A stretch of DNA of 64,000 bases from Pseudoalteromonas sp. A25 (GTDB lineage: Bacteria; Pseudomonadota; Gammaproteobacteria; Enterobacterales; Alteromonadaceae). This document shows positions 32,052-40,355 of this stretch, in pieces. The stretch's first letter is position 1; each line of letters starts with the position of its first letter. Where the stretch lies: NCBI RefSeq assembly GCF_009176705.1, contig NZ_AP021846.1, positions 1,706,001 to 1,770,000 on the forward strand. Direction: 5' to 3'. Both the position numbers and the translations under genes were made by a program. Below the pieces are notes generated by a model that had not been told where the DNA came from, did not search any database, and saw only the letters and a program-made list of their open reading frames with translations.

Positions 32052-33190
32052 TGGCTAAGTTAGAGTTACTCAATCAAGCAGATGCGCCTGTGATATTTGA
32101 GTTGGCGCACTGCGATAACGGTATGCAGGTTGCATTTGCGACGTTAAATGTGCCTAAAGCGCTCAATGCCCTCAACTTAGATATGATCCGCTTATTGGCA
32201 CCACAATTAGATGCATGGGCTAAAGATGATCAAGTGGCCATGGTGGTGTTAAAAGGTGAAGGTGAAAAAGCATTTTGCGCTGGTGGCGATGTAGTTAGCT
32301 TATATAAAGCGATGGCAGCAAACGACGGTAACGACTACGTACAAACCTTTTTTGCCGAGGAGTATCGTTTAGATTATCAAATTCATACTTTTGATAAGCC
32401 TATCTTAACTTGGGGAAACGGTATTGTGATGGGCGGCGGCTTAGGTTTGATGGCGGGTGCTAGCCACAAAGTGGTTACACAGAGTGCACGCATTGCTATG
32501 CCTGAGATCACTATTGGCTTATACCCTGATGTAGGCGGCAGTTACTTCCTTAATAAAATGCCACAAGGTGTGGGGCTATTTTTAGGCCTGACGGGGGCAT
32601 CTATTAATGCCAGTGACGCACGTTACACAGGCCTTGCCGATCATTTTGTTGATGCAGATAAGTACGGCGAGCTGCTGGCTGAGTTACTGGGCATTAATTG
32701 GGATAAAGCCAGTCGTGTAAATCATGAAAAGCTCACTCAAGTGCTAATAGACCTTGATAAAAACTCAGCCCAACCACCGGCAAGTGAACTTAAAGCCATT
32801 CAACCGCAGCTTGATGAGCTTAACGCTTTGAGTTCATTACAGGCACAAGTTGACTACATTTTGGCACTGCCAAGTGATGATAACAAGTGGTTAAGCCGTG
32901 CCCAAAAGTCGCTAAAACATGGCTCAGCACTGAGCGCTGTGTTGGTGAGTGAGCAACTTAAAGCAGGCAAGGGTAAAACCCTAAAAGAATGCTTTATGTT
33001 TGAATTGGGCATGAGTGTACAAGCGGGCATAACGGGTGAGTTTCAAGAAGGTGTGCGCGCATTACTAATTGATAAAGATGGTGCACCGCAGTGGAAATTT
33101 AACTCGGTAAGTGATGTGACGGCCAGCGCTGTTACCCCATTTTTAACGCCTAAATGGGATGAGCAAGCTCATCCTCTAGCGGATATGTAA
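32051..33190 (+). CDS. 3-hydroxyisobutyryl-CoA hydrolase
   Basis: Crotonase-superfamily thioesterase releasing 3-hydroxyisobutyrate for MmsB. It is longer (379 aa) than hydratases and carries the family pattern GEKAFCAGGDVVSLYKAM, WGNGIVMGGGLGLMAGASHKVV and MPEITIGLYPDVGGSYFLNKMP, where the Glu and Asp after GLYP are the hydrolase signature. Coupled to the upstream hydratase. Confidence 0.93.
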   Translation: MAKLELLNQADAPVIFELAHCDNGMQVAFATLNVPKALNALNLDMIRLLAPQLDAWAKDDQVAMVVLKGEGEKAFCAGGDVVSLYKAMAANDGNDYVQTFFAEEYRLDYQIHTFDKPILTWGNGIVMGGGLGLMAGASHKVVTQSARIAMPEITIGLYPDVGGSYFLNKMPQGVGLFLGLTGASINASDARYTGLADHFVDADKYGELLAELLGINWDKASRVNHEKLTQVLIDLDKNSAQPPASELKAIQPQLDELNALSSLQAQVDYILALPSDDNKWLSRAQKSLKHGSALSAVLVSEQLKAGKGKTLKECFMFELGMSVQAGITGEFQEGVRALLIDKDGAPQWKFNSVSDVTASAVTPFLTPKWDEQAHPLADM

Positions 33191-33200
33191 GGAGTAGAAC

Positions 33201-34088
33201 ATGGCAAAGATCGGATTTATAGGCCTTGGCAATATGGGTGGCCCAATGGCGAGCAACCTTATCAAAGCTGGCCATGATGTGACGGTATTTGACTTAAGTG
33301 ATAGCGCCGTTAAAGAGCTTACTTCGCAAGGCGCGAGTGCCGCAGACAATGTCGAACAAGTCTGTACTGATGCGCAATTCGTAATTAGCATGTTGCCAGC
33401 GGGCAAGCATGTACGCATGATCTATTGCGGTGAAAATGGTTTGGTTAGCCATTTAGATAAGTCAACGTTGGTTATTGACTGCTCCACAATTGACGCAGAG
33501 TCGGCGCAATTTGTTGGTGGTGAGCTTGCAAAAGCAGGCATTAGTTTTGTAGATGCACCCGTATCAGGCGGTGTTGCTGGTGCTGCAGCAGGAACACTTA
33601 CCTTTATAGTTGGTGGCTCAGACGCAGACTTTAACCGTGCCAATACAGTTTTAACTGCTATGGGTAAAAATATTTTCCATGCGGGTGATATTGGCGCTGG
33701 GCAAGTAGCTAAGATCTGTAACAACATGCTGTTAAGTATTTTGATGGCAGGCACCAGTGAAGCACTACAAATGGGTATTGACCATGGTCTTGACCCTAAA
33801 GTGCTCAGCGAAATTATGCTCAATAGCTCTGGCCGAAACTGGACGTTAGAGCTTTATAACCCATGTCCTAATGTGCAAGAAAATGTGCCGAGTTCAAATG
33901 GGTATAAGCCTGGTTTTATGGTTGATTTAATGGCTAAAGACTTAGGCCTTGCTCAGCAAGCTGCCCAGCAAACTAACTCAGCTACGCCATTAGGTGCGAT
34001 GGCTAAAAACCTGTATAACCTGATGCAAAACCAAGGCAAAGGCGCAGAAGACTTTAGCGCAATCTTTAAATTATATAGTGAAAAGTAA
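33201..34088 (+). CDS. mmsB: 3-hydroxyisobutyrate dehydrogenase
   Basis: NAD-dependent oxidation of 3-hydroxyisobutyrate to methylmalonate semialdehyde, feeding MmsA. Beta-hydroxyacid dehydrogenase family, 295 aa: GFIGLGNMGGPMASNLIKAGH at the N-terminus (Rossmann), FVDAPVSGGVAGAAAGTLTFIVGG and catalytic Lys in GAGQVAKICNNMLL. GGAG is 10 nt before the ATG. Confidence 0.95.
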   Translation: MAKIGFIGLGNMGGPMASNLIKAGHDVTVFDLSDSAVKELTSQGASAADNVEQVCTDAQFVISMLPAGKHVRMIYCGENGLVSHLDKSTLVIDCSTIDAESAQFVGGELAKAGISFVDAPVSGGVAGAAAGTLTFIVGGSDADFNRANTVLTAMGKNIFHAGDIGAGQVAKICNNMLLSILMAGTSEALQMGIDHGLDPKVLSEIMLNSSGRNWTLELYNPCPNVQENVPSSNGYKPGFMVDLMAKDLGLAQQAAQQTNSATPLGAMAKNLYNLMQNQGKGAEDFSAIFKLYSEK

Positions 34089-34092
34089 CCCT

Positions 34093-34854
34093 ATGGATAT
34101 TAACAATAAAACCGTAGTGATCACCGGTGGTGCGCAGGGCTTAGGCTTTGCAATGGCAACCGAGATGGCCAAGCTAGGTGCAAACCTAGCGCTGATTGAT
34201 ATGCAAGAAGACGTACTGGCGAGTGCTAAAGCCGAGTTAAGCAAACTAGGTACACAAGTGCACACCTACGTTGCAAATGTCAGTGTTGAGAGCGAAGTAG
34301 AAGCGGTATTCAATGCGATTCAAGCAGATTGCGGCAATATTGCCGTATTAATTAACAACGCTGGCATTTTGCGTGATGGTTTATTACTCAAAGCCAAAGA
34401 AGGCAAAGTAATCGACAAAATGGCGCTATCGCAATTTCAATCAGTGATTGACGTAAATCTTACTGGCGTTTTCCTATGTGGCCGTGAAGCAGCGGTTAAA
34501 ATGGTTGAAGCCGGTGAGGGCGGCGTGATCATTAATATGTCGAGCGTAGCGCGCGCTGGTAATATGGGTCAAACCAATTACTCTGCGGCAAAAGCGGGTG
34601 TGGTTGCCATGACAACCAGCTGGGCCAAAGAGCTAGGTCGCTTTGGTGTTCGTGTAGGAGCCATTGCACCGGGTGTTATTCGTACAACCATGACCGACGC
34701 CATGAAGCCAGAAGCCAAAGAGCGTTTAGTTAAAATGAAGCCAGTCGGGCGTTTGGGCGAGGCCGAAGAAATTGCCCATACAGCTAAGTACATCATCGAG
34801 AATGACTTTTTCACTGGTCGAGTTGTAGAGATTGACGGCGGTATTCGCTTGTAA
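34093..34854 (+). CDS. SDR dehydrogenase, probably 2-methyl-3-hydroxybutyryl-CoA dehydrogenase
   Basis: Classical short-chain dehydrogenase: GGAQGLGFAMA cofactor loop, NNAGILRDG, the active-site Ser in NMSSVARAGN and Tyr/Lys in YSAAKAGV. C-terminal GRVVEIDGGIRL. 253 aa from ATG 34093; a GTG at 34078 in frame would overlap mmsB further, and neither start has a good Shine-Dalgarno. The last position of a Shewanella-like ivd operon suggests the isoleucine-branch dehydrogenase (IvdG). A generic FabG-like function cannot be excluded. Confidence 0.82.
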   Translation: MDINNKTVVITGGAQGLGFAMATEMAKLGANLALIDMQEDVLASAKAELSKLGTQVHTYVANVSVESEVEAVFNAIQADCGNIAVLINNAGILRDGLLLKAKEGKVIDKMALSQFQSVIDVNLTGVFLCGREAAVKMVEAGEGGVIINMSSVARAGNMGQTNYSAAKAGVVAMTTSWAKELGRFGVRVGAIAPGVIRTTMTDAMKPEAKERLVKMKPVGRLGEAEEIAHTAKYIIENDFFTGRVVEIDGGIRL

Positions 34855-34876
34855 TTAAGCGTTAAATAAGCATTTT

Positions 34877-34910
34877 AAAAGGCATATACCTTTGGTACAT
34901 GCCTTTTTTA
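34877..34910 (+). terminator. Terminator of the ivd/mms operon
   Basis: AAAAGGCAT-A-TACC-TTT-GGTA-C-ATGCCTTTT stem (one A-C mismatch) followed by T-run. It also ends just at the intI stop codon, so it insulates the operon from the convergent integrase gene. Confidence 0.85.
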
Positions 34911-35864
34911 TTTGTCGATAGGGCTGCTTGTGAAGGCAAAGGTATCGCCAATGACGTGAGTATAAATTTGTGTAGTTTTAACGTCTTCATGGCCAAGCAA
35001 CGTTTGTACAGTGCGTATATCTGAGCCTGCTCGCAACAATTCAGTCGCGAAAGAATGCCTAAAAGTGTGCGCTTTTACCCGCTTATAGATATCTGTTTTC
35101 AATAAAGCTGTACGCAGTGCTTTGCGAAACGTTGTTTCATGTATGTGATGTCGGCACACATAGTTATCATACGGATGCACACACCGTGTGCTTGAAGGAA
35201 ACAGATATTGCCACGCAAAATCTTTCACAGCGTGTTTATATTTCCTAACAAGGGACGGCGGCAAAGATGCCATACCAAAGCCGTCGTCTAGGTCACGCTT
35301 ATGTACACGTTTTACATCGTCAATTTGTAACTGTAATGGTTGATATAAGGTCTTTGGTAATAGCGTGTAGCGGTCTTTTTTACCTTTACCCCTAAAAACA
35401 AAAATTGTACCTTGATTAAAGTCTAAATCTTTAACCCTTAATGATAACGCTTCATTTATACGTAAGCCGCTACCGTATAGCATGTTTGCGATGAGTGCAT
35501 ATTTGCCATGTAAATGACTAATTATTTTTATCGCTTCATCATGCGTGAGTACGGTAGGCAATGCTTTTTCTACTTGGCTAGAAGCGTAATTTAAACCTTT
35601 AATTTCTCGTTTTATGATATAGCGATATAAAAATATGATGGCGCATAGCGCAAGGTTTTGCGTTGCAGCACTTACCAGCCTGTTGCAAGCTAAATGATTA
35701 AGAAAGCGCTCAATCTCAACATTACCCATTCCTTCTGGGTGGCGCTTATCGTTAAACAAAATAAACCGTTTTATCCAATGCAGATAAGCTTTTTCAGTTT
35801 TCAAACTATAGCGACGAGTTCTAAGCTCAATGCGTACAGATTCCAAAAAAGGTGACTTGTTCAT
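34908..35864 (-). CDS. intI: Integron integrase IntI
   Basis: Tyrosine recombinase that inserts and excises gene cassettes at attI and attC. SAM-like N-terminal domain (about 5-90), then the catalytic domain with Arg135 ([10 protein letters not shown]), Lys near 162, His266/Arg269 (HTFRHSF), His292 and nucleophile Tyr301 (TQIYTHV). The extra IntI-specific segment between the R and HxxR boxes is present ([20 protein letters not shown], about 193-235), which separates it from XerC/D. 318 aa, intact. It is transcribed away from its cassette array, and the promoter region carries a perfect LexA box. Confidence 0.97.
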   Translation of the reverse strand: MNKSPFLESVRIELRTRRYSLKTEKAYLHWIKRFILFNDKRHPEGMGNVEIERFLNHLACNRLVSAATQNLALCAIIFLYRYIIKREIKGLNYASSQVEKALPTVLTHDEAIKIISHLHGKYALIANMLYGSGLRINEALSLRVKDLDFNQGTIFVFRGKGKKDRYTLLPKTLYQPLQLQIDDVKRVHKRDLDDGFGMASLPPSLVRKYKHAVKDFAWQYLFPSSTRCVHPYDNYVCRHHIHETTFRKALRTALLKTDIYKRVKAHTFRHSFATELLRAGSDIRTVQTLLGHEDVKTTQIYTHVIGDTFAFTSSPIDK

Positions 35865-35878
35865 AGTAAATCCATTTA

Positions 35879-35894
35879 CTGTGGTTTTATACAG
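35879..35894. promoter_or_regulatory. LexA (SOS) box in the intI promoter
   Basis: CTGTGGTTTTATACAG matches the LexA consensus CTGT-N8-ACAG exactly, 15 bp upstream of the intI ATG. On the minus strand it overlaps TATACC/TATAAA -10-like sequences. SOS control of intI is established for several integrons. On the plus strand TATAAT at 35896-35901 abuts the box and could be part of a cassette promoter (Pc) reading into the array. Confidence 0.85.
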
Positions 35895-36164
35895 GTATAA
35901 TTTAAGGCATTAAACTTTGCAACTAGAGACCCCGTTAATTTTTGTTTCGATTTTACGACCGAAGACTCGAAAGATGGCCTATCTAATTGATTCTAATTAG
36001 ATTTGATCTTTAAGATAAATTGACTCATTCTCGTTTAAGTAGATTCTCGTTTTGTTCTAGAGTGGTTGTTGGTTTTTTGAGGGCAAAATAGAGTTTAACA
36101 TGCTAATATTCGGCGTAATTAAATTTGTTAATTGGTGTGATGTAGTGATAGTGGGTAAGACATT

Positions 36165-36195
36165 AACGCGAATTCACGCTAATACACTGTTAAGT
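36165..36195 (+). other. attI recombination site (core GTTAAGT)
   Basis: GTTAAGT at 36189-36195 fits the GTTRRRY core. The R'' box of the first attC (ACTTAAC) is its exact reverse complement, which places the junction at G36189/T36190. The left extent is approximate. The 36-300 bp between intI and this core hold the LexA box, a TATAAT and no gene. Confidence 0.75.
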
Positions 36196-36208
36196 TGCTA
36201 AGGAAAGT

Positions 36209-36577
36209 ATGGCATCTCTCAAACCTCTAAAAGGTGTCGCTTATGACATCGCGCATCATGCACAAAGCGGATTAAGCTTTTTACATCCTCATTTGGGGGA
36301 AATGTGCAGAGAAGTAGGTATAACCGAAGCAACTATTGACTTAATGGCTAATGAATCTTATCCCGCAGAGCTGAGAGAGTACAAACCTTTAAAACTAGCA
36401 ATAGGCGCGCTTAAAGATAAATTTGCCATTATCCTTAGCAAAAGAGAAATGAGTCTGGATTTTATTAGTGAGTTAAAGCTTAAATTTATTTTTTATACCG
36501 CTGACAACTCACTTTGTGCAGTAGAGTCAACCTTGGTAAAAACAAATGGTATAACTCACATACAAACAGTGAAATAG
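36209..36577 (+). CDS. Integron cassette 1: unknown protein, 122 aa
   Basis: Cassette spans 36190-36673. The protein (MASLKPLKGVAYDIAHHAQS...) is soluble, with no signal peptide or membrane segment, rich in alternating charged and hydrophobic residues. I do not know a function; similar proteins are common integron passengers to my knowledge. AAGGAAAG precedes the ATG by about 4 nt. It is the first cassette and so the one closest to any Pc promoter and probably the most recently inserted. Confidence 0.8.
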   Translation: MASLKPLKGVAYDIAHHAQSGLSFLHPHLGEMCREVGITEATIDLMANESYPAELREYKPLKLAIGALKDKFAIILSKREMSLDFISELKLKFIFYTADNSLCAVESTLVKTNGITHIQTVK

Positions 36578-36579
36578 CA

Positions 36580-36679
36580 ACTTAACAAGTTACTCAAAAG
36601 GACGCAAAACGCTTGGCTTGTGCTCCTTCGTCGCTAATTTTAGCCAAGCATTTATGCGCCCATTAGTAAGGCGTTAGGC
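36580..36679 (+). other. attC site 1
   Basis: R'' ACTTAAC (36580-36586) and R' GTTAGGC (36673-36679) enclose an imperfect palindrome with arms CGCTTGGCT / AGCCAAGC and the conserved core GCTCCTTCGTCGCTAATTTTAG. Cassette 2 begins after G36673. Nearly identical to attC site 9. Confidence 0.92.
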
Positions 36680-36691
36680 TTTACAGGAAAT

Positions 36692-37345
36692 ATGAGTATC
36701 AAATTGACCTCAAAGTTCATTACAACAATTGAAATCATCATCTTGTTAGTAGCTTTATTACTAGGAGGGTTATGGATATCTGATCCTGATGGCAACTATG
36801 AGCCTATTTTAGTTTTTTTGGGCTTTACATTAACTGTTTTAGAAGTTGTTAAACGTAAAAGTAAAGCTAATGTAAAAAGTGAAGATGTAAAACCCAAGCA
36901 ACATGCTAGGCGATATTTGGATCAGCCGCATCAAGTTCACTTTATTCAAAGCCTACCGAGATTGAAAAAAGTTGCTGAAGAAAGCTCTCAACAATTATGG
37001 GATAGTGGGATTACTGCCAATATGAGACAAGGCAGTTATGATTTAATTGATTTCCTAAAAGATAATTGGGTCAAGTTAGCTGAGTTTTACCCTCCCTTAC
37101 ATTTTGATGGCAAAGAACCTAGAGATTACATTTCTGAATATACTAAAAATCGTTTTAGCTTCCACCGGGCTAACCTTGAGCCAAATGGTCCAGGTACAGG
37201 AGGTTCAATTGTTCATGTAATGGTAGGTGGCGATGTAATTGCTGATTTGGAAAAAATGATAGAGGAAACTGTTTGTACATTGTCTTTAAACTCTGACTCT
37301 ATTGAATTTACCGAATGGAAACAGCAATGGCGTGGTAAAGCCTAA
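36692..37345 (+). CDS. Integron cassette 2: membrane-anchored unknown protein, 217 aa
   Basis: Cassette 36674-37433. N-terminal hydrophobic segments about residues 10-29 and 35-51 (IEIIILLVALLLGGLWI, ILVFLGFTLTVLEVV) are followed by a basic stretch and a soluble domain of about 160 residues (NMRQGSYDLIDFLKDNWVKL...). Short charged linker KRKSKANVKSEDVKPK suggests a cytoplasmic soluble part. Family not recognised. Confidence 0.8.
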   Translation: MSIKLTSKFITTIEIIILLVALLLGGLWISDPDGNYEPILVFLGFTLTVLEVVKRKSKANVKSEDVKPKQHARRYLDQPHQVHFIQSLPRLKKVAEESSQQLWDSGITANMRQGSYDLIDFLKDNWVKLAEFYPPLHFDGKEPRDYISEYTKNRFSFHRANLEPNGPGTGGSIVHVMVGGDVIADLEKMIEETVCTLSLNSDSIEFTEWKQQWRGKA

Positions 37346-37435
37346 CAAGTTGCTCAAGTAGGACGTAAAAAGCTTGGCTTACGCTCCTACGTCGCTAATT
37401 ATAGCCAAGCATTTTACGCCTCTTAGCAAGGCGTT
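37340..37435 (+). other. attC site 2, R' box split by an insertion sequence
   Basis: R'' GCCTAAC (37340-37346) matches the cassette-2 start TTAGGC in reverse complement. The site runs to GTT at 37433-37435, after which an IS1111-type element is inserted. The rest of R' (ATGTG) resumes at 39003. The original box GTTATGTGT is confirmed by the R'' of cassette 3 (ACACATAAC). Confidence 0.9.
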
Positions 37436-37440
37436 GGTAT

Positions 37441-37743
37441 GACTCCCACTGTCAAGTTAAACACACTGAGCCTTGCCTAACTATAAGCCATAATTTCTTA
37501 ACTCGAATTAGAGAGAGTTAACGCATAGGATGAAGCAAGTAATTTCGTCGGTTTTCATGCTGGTATTCGTTGGTTATTACTATTTCTAGTAACAGAGCAG
37601 ACCTTACTTAGCTCGACGTGGCACCTATCTTCAGTCTATGTTCGTGGTTCAATGTCGCGGTAACAACATTGCCATCCTAACGCCGTCGGTGGTTGTGCCA
37701 CACCCGATGCTTGACCCAATGCATTAACTCTAATTCGTTCATA
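37441..37743 (-). ncRNA. Predicted bridge RNA / seekRNA of IS copy A
   Basis: Non-coding end downstream of the transposase, where IS1111-group elements encode their guide RNA. GTGGCAC (37618-37624) pairs with GTGCCAC (37695-37701) and encloses a 70-nt loop containing TAACGCC (37678-37684), i.e. GGCGTTA on the transcribed strand, the exact core of the attC target GGCGTTA. A second hairpin TTAACTC / GAGTTAA lies at 37498-37521. TGGTAT at 37561-37566 resembles the left IS end and could belong to a donor loop. Ends and structure are inferred. Confidence 0.5.
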
Positions 37744-38898
37744 TTAAGCAGGTACTCTTGATAATCGTAATTTATGATTTATCGGTGAGAGTACAATCTG
37801 TTTAGCGATTGCCCAGATATAAGCAATCATTTCACGGGCAATGGCGGTGACAACCAAGTTGTAATGCTTGCCTTTATTAATGAGCTTTTTATAACGTTTA
37901 CACAGTCTTAATTGTGCTTTCCATGCGATATCAACAATCTGTTTTGGTAAACCTTCTTGTCGTTTTTGTAACTCGGTCGATATGTTGGCTGCATGACGGT
38001 AACTATGAGCACCTTCGACCAATAAGCGCCTTGCGCGACCATTGCCACATCTAGTAATTGCGCCAATGTGCCTTTTACCACCGCTCGAGTGCTCACTTGG
38101 TACAAGGCCAAGGTAACTCATCAATTTACGCGGATGGTCGAAACGGGTTAAATCGCCAAGCTCAGCCACAACGCCAGCGGCCACGAGTAAGCGAACGCCG
38201 CGCATAGCCTGAATGGCTTTAACAACAGGGTAGTATCGCCATTGACAAACATGGTGAGAGAGTTCATTGTCGAGTCGCTCTAATCGTGCAGTTCGCTCGT
38301 TTATAGTTTGAATAAACTCTTGTAAAACGATTTGTTGTGCGGGGTGTGGCAACACCAGTTCAGTGAGCCAACGTAAGTGTTTAAGAGACCAGTTTGCAGT
38401 GCCTGCGTAGTTAATATTGTTGCGAAGAAGCAGTGCTTTTAGCTGGTACTTCGCATCTTTTAAGTCTTTCATCGCGACTTCTCGAGCACGAGATAAATCA
38501 CGAATAGCTTCATCTTCTGGCTCAGGCACATAAATAGGAGTTAAGTCTTCAGACTTAAGTAATTTAGCCAGTTTAAGTGCGTCACGCTTGTCAGTTTTTA
38601 CACGCTCGCCAGGTTTTTTAGGAATAAGCGAAGGTGCAACAACGTAACAACAATGCCCAAGAGAAGTGATTAAGCGATAAATCCAGTAACCACAAGGGCC
38701 AGCTTCATAAACGAAATGCAGAGTTGCGTTTGGGTATTTAGATTCAAATTGCCTGATAAGCTTTTTAATAGCGACTTTAGCAGAAGAAATGCGACCGAAA
38801 TGAATGGGTTGTGCGCCGCGGTTATCTTCGATGTAGGCAACTTCAATGAACTCTTTATGAGTATCTAAGCCAATGAAAAGTATGTTATGTTTAGTCAT
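37744..38898 (-). CDS. IS110-family transposase (copy A)
   Basis: 384 aa. N-terminal RuvC-like DEDD domain: Asp in FIGLDTHKEFIEVA, Glu in VYEAGPCGYWIYR and two Asp in KTDKRDALKLAKLL. Middle coiled-coil region (about 125-210). C-terminal Transposase_20 domain with the conserved serine region SEHSSGGKRHIGAITRCGNGRARRLLVEGAH. IS110 enzymes are RNA-guided recombinases with a DEDD site and a serine. It is intact and identical to copy B, so a recent duplication is likely. Confidence 0.95.
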   Translation of the reverse strand: MTKHNILFIGLDTHKEFIEVAYIEDNRGAQPIHFGRISSAKVAIKKLIRQFESKYPNATLHFVYEAGPCGYWIYRLITSLGHCCYVVAPSLIPKKPGERVKTDKRDALKLAKLLKSEDLTPIYVPEPEDEAIRDLSRAREVAMKDLKDAKYQLKALLLRNNINYAGTANWSLKHLRWLTELVLPHPAQQIVLQEFIQTINERTARLERLDNELSHHVCQWRYYPVVKAIQAMRGVRLLVAAGVVAELGDLTRFDHPRKLMSYLGLVPSEHSSGGKRHIGAITRCGNGRARRLLVEGAHSYRHAANISTELQKRQEGLPKQIVDIAWKAQLRLCKRYKKLINKGKHYNLVVTAIAREMIAYIWAIAKQIVLSPINHKLRLSRVPA

Positions 38899-39010
38899 GC
38901 TAGCCTCTGCTATTTAGTTATTTGACAAACTAATTATGGCTCTGGCTTTAAGCTAACCCACGAAAATGCGGAGGCTAGCACCGTGTGGGAGTCATTATGT
39001 CTATGTGTAA

Positions 39011-39295
39011 ATGAGTATGAATCGAGATCCGTATATAACTTTTATTGGAGCAAAAGGCGTAGCATTTGCGTGGATAGGTTCAGTTCTTGGCCCACTATTT
39101 ATTCTTTCCACTCTTGGCGATTTCAAACATGCAAATACCTATATTGGTTTGGTATTTATATTAATCGTTGTGCTTTCAATCCGTGACGGATTCAAAGCTA
39201 AAAAGCATGGTAAAACTTCTGACTTTATTGCTCTAGCTATAATGCCAATTTTAATTCCTATTGGTTGTGTTTTATGGTTTGCTTTTAGTAAGTAA
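39011..39295 (+). CDS. Integron cassette 3: small membrane protein, 94 aa
   Basis: Cassette 39003-39407 plus TT at 37434-37435. Three hydrophobic stretches (AFAWIGSVLGPLFILSTL, TYIGLVFILIVVLSI, IALAIMPILIPIGCVLWFAF) suggest a small integral membrane protein. There is no Shine-Dalgarno; ATG 39011 overlaps the stop of a tiny frame (MCK, stop in AAATGAG) that starts in the attC core, which may give translational coupling. ATG 39017 is an alternative start. Function unknown. Confidence 0.75.
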   Translation: MSMNRDPYITFIGAKGVAFAWIGSVLGPLFILSTLGDFKHANTYIGLVFILIVVLSIRDGFKAKKHGKTSDFIALAIMPILIPIGCVLWFAFSK

Positions 39296-39309
39296 ATTCA
39301 ATAAATTAC

Positions 39310-39413
39310 ACATAACAAGCAGTTAAAGCGGGACTTTTTAAAGTTTGCTCGGTTCCGCTTCGCTACACAATTTTAGCAAACTAATAAAAAGCCCCTTAAC
39401 GTGGGCGTTATGC
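39310..39413 (+). other. attC site 3
   Basis: R'' ACATAAC (39310-39316), R' GTTATGC (39407-39413). Arms GTTTGCT / AGCAAAC and the CTTCGCTACACAATTTTAG core. Complementarity with the cassette start extends to TTACACATAAC. Confidence 0.92.
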
Positions 39414-39426
39414 GTATGGAGTATGC

Positions 39427-39945
39427 ATGAAGTATATTTTCTTAATTCTAACTTTTTTAAGCACAGCTGCTTTGTCTATTGAGTGGGCTGATGAAGATTG
39501 CGGGCAATGGAATGCATATAAGGGAAAAGTATTCTCACTGGATATTGGAACTTCGTTTCATGGGAGAGCATTGTTTAAACTATGTAAATCAGAAACACAA
39601 AACTTTATTAGTGTACTAACAACCCAAAGTTCTCGTAAAGATGAAGTAAAAGAAATCGTAGAAACAACTACCCGTAAGCATATTAATATATCAAAAGAGG
39701 AATATGAAAAAATATTCAATCTTTATGAAGTCGCGCTGCAATATAACACCCTTGATAAATCTTCAGGAACTGATGGCTCCAATTGGTGTATAGAGTCACA
39801 ACGAAGCTTTACATATACCAAAGCGTGTTTTTGGACACCTAGTTATAATTCCGAAGAGAGAGGGCTAAAAGGTTTAAATGATCTAGGTTCTTATCTTTGG
39901 GAGTTTGCAAACCTAAGTAAAAATAAAGAAATGCGTCTTTACTAA
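39427..39945 (+). CDS. Integron cassette 4: exported unknown protein, 172 aa
   Basis: Cassette 39408-40045. N-terminal MKYIFLILTFLSTAALS is a Sec signal peptide with likely cleavage near ALS-IEW. The mature part has four cysteines (EDCGQW, LCKSE, NWCIES, KACFW), suggesting disulfides in the periplasm. No family recognised. GGAG is present upstream (39418-39421) at short spacing. Confidence 0.8.
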   Translation: MKYIFLILTFLSTAALSIEWADEDCGQWNAYKGKVFSLDIGTSFHGRALFKLCKSETQNFISVLTTQSSRKDEVKEIVETTTRKHINISKEEYEKIFNLYEVALQYNTLDKSSGTDGSNWCIESQRSFTYTKACFWTPSYNSEERGLKGLNDLGSYLWEFANLSKNKEMRLY

Positions 39946-39950
39946 GATAC

Positions 39951-40047
39951 GCATAACAAGCTGTTTAACAAGGACAAAATACAGTTGGCTTTTGCTCCTT
40001 CGTCGCTTAATTTTAGCCAACTATATTTTGCCCCTTAACAGGGCGTT
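39951..40047 (+). other. attC site 4, R' box split by an insertion sequence
   Basis: R'' GCATAAC (39951-39957) complements the cassette-4 start. Arms AGTTGGCT / AGCCAACT and CTCCTTCGTCGCTTAATTTTAG core. GTT at 40045-40047 is followed by IS copy B; R' resumes as ATATGCC at 41615. The original GTTATATGCC is confirmed by R'' of cassette 5 (GGCATATAAC). Confidence 0.9.
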
Positions 40048-40052
40048 GGTAT

Positions 40053-40355
40053 GACTCCCACTGTCAAGTTAAACACACTGAGCCTTGCCTAACTATAAGC
40101 CATAATTTCTTAACTCGAATTAGAGAGAGTTAACGCATAGGATGAAGCAAGTAATTTCGTCGGTTTTCATGCTGGTATTCGTTGGTTATTACTATTTCTA
40201 GTAACAGAGCAGACCTTACTTAGCTCGACGTGGCACCTATCTTCAGTCTATGTTCGTGGTTCAATGTCGCGGTAACAACATTGCCATCCTAACGCCGTCG
40301 GTGGTTGTGCCACACCCGATGCTTGACCCAATGCATTAACTCTAATTCGTTCATA
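40053..40355 (-). ncRNA. Predicted bridge RNA / seekRNA of IS copy B
   Basis: Same sequence as in copy A. TAACGCC is at 40290-40296 inside the loop closed by GTGGCAC (40230-40236) and GTGCCAC (40307-40313). The target it should recognise is the left part of the attC R' region that flanks this copy (GGGCGTT). Confidence 0.5.

Larger units (their letters stand above)
37436..39002 (-). mobile_element. IS110-family (IS1111 type) element, copy A, in attC site 2
   Basis: 1567 bp. Boundaries are deduced by comparing both copies with the complementary R'' boxes of the flanking cassettes: left GTT|GGTATGACTCCC, right GTCATTATGTCT|ATGTG. Subterminal inverted repeats ATGACTCCCAC / GTGGGAGTCAT are as in the IS1111 group, with no target duplication apparent. 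One transposase gene on the minus strand, a 308-bp non-coding end downstream of it and 104 bp upstream. Sequence appears identical to copy B (offset exactly 2612 bp). Confidence 0.92.

Noticed and set aside
38983..39186. 67-aa frame starting in the IS end (MWESLCLCVNEY...)
   Set aside because: Reads the wrong frame of cassette 3; the membrane protein frame at 39011 is hydrophobic and fits the cassette.
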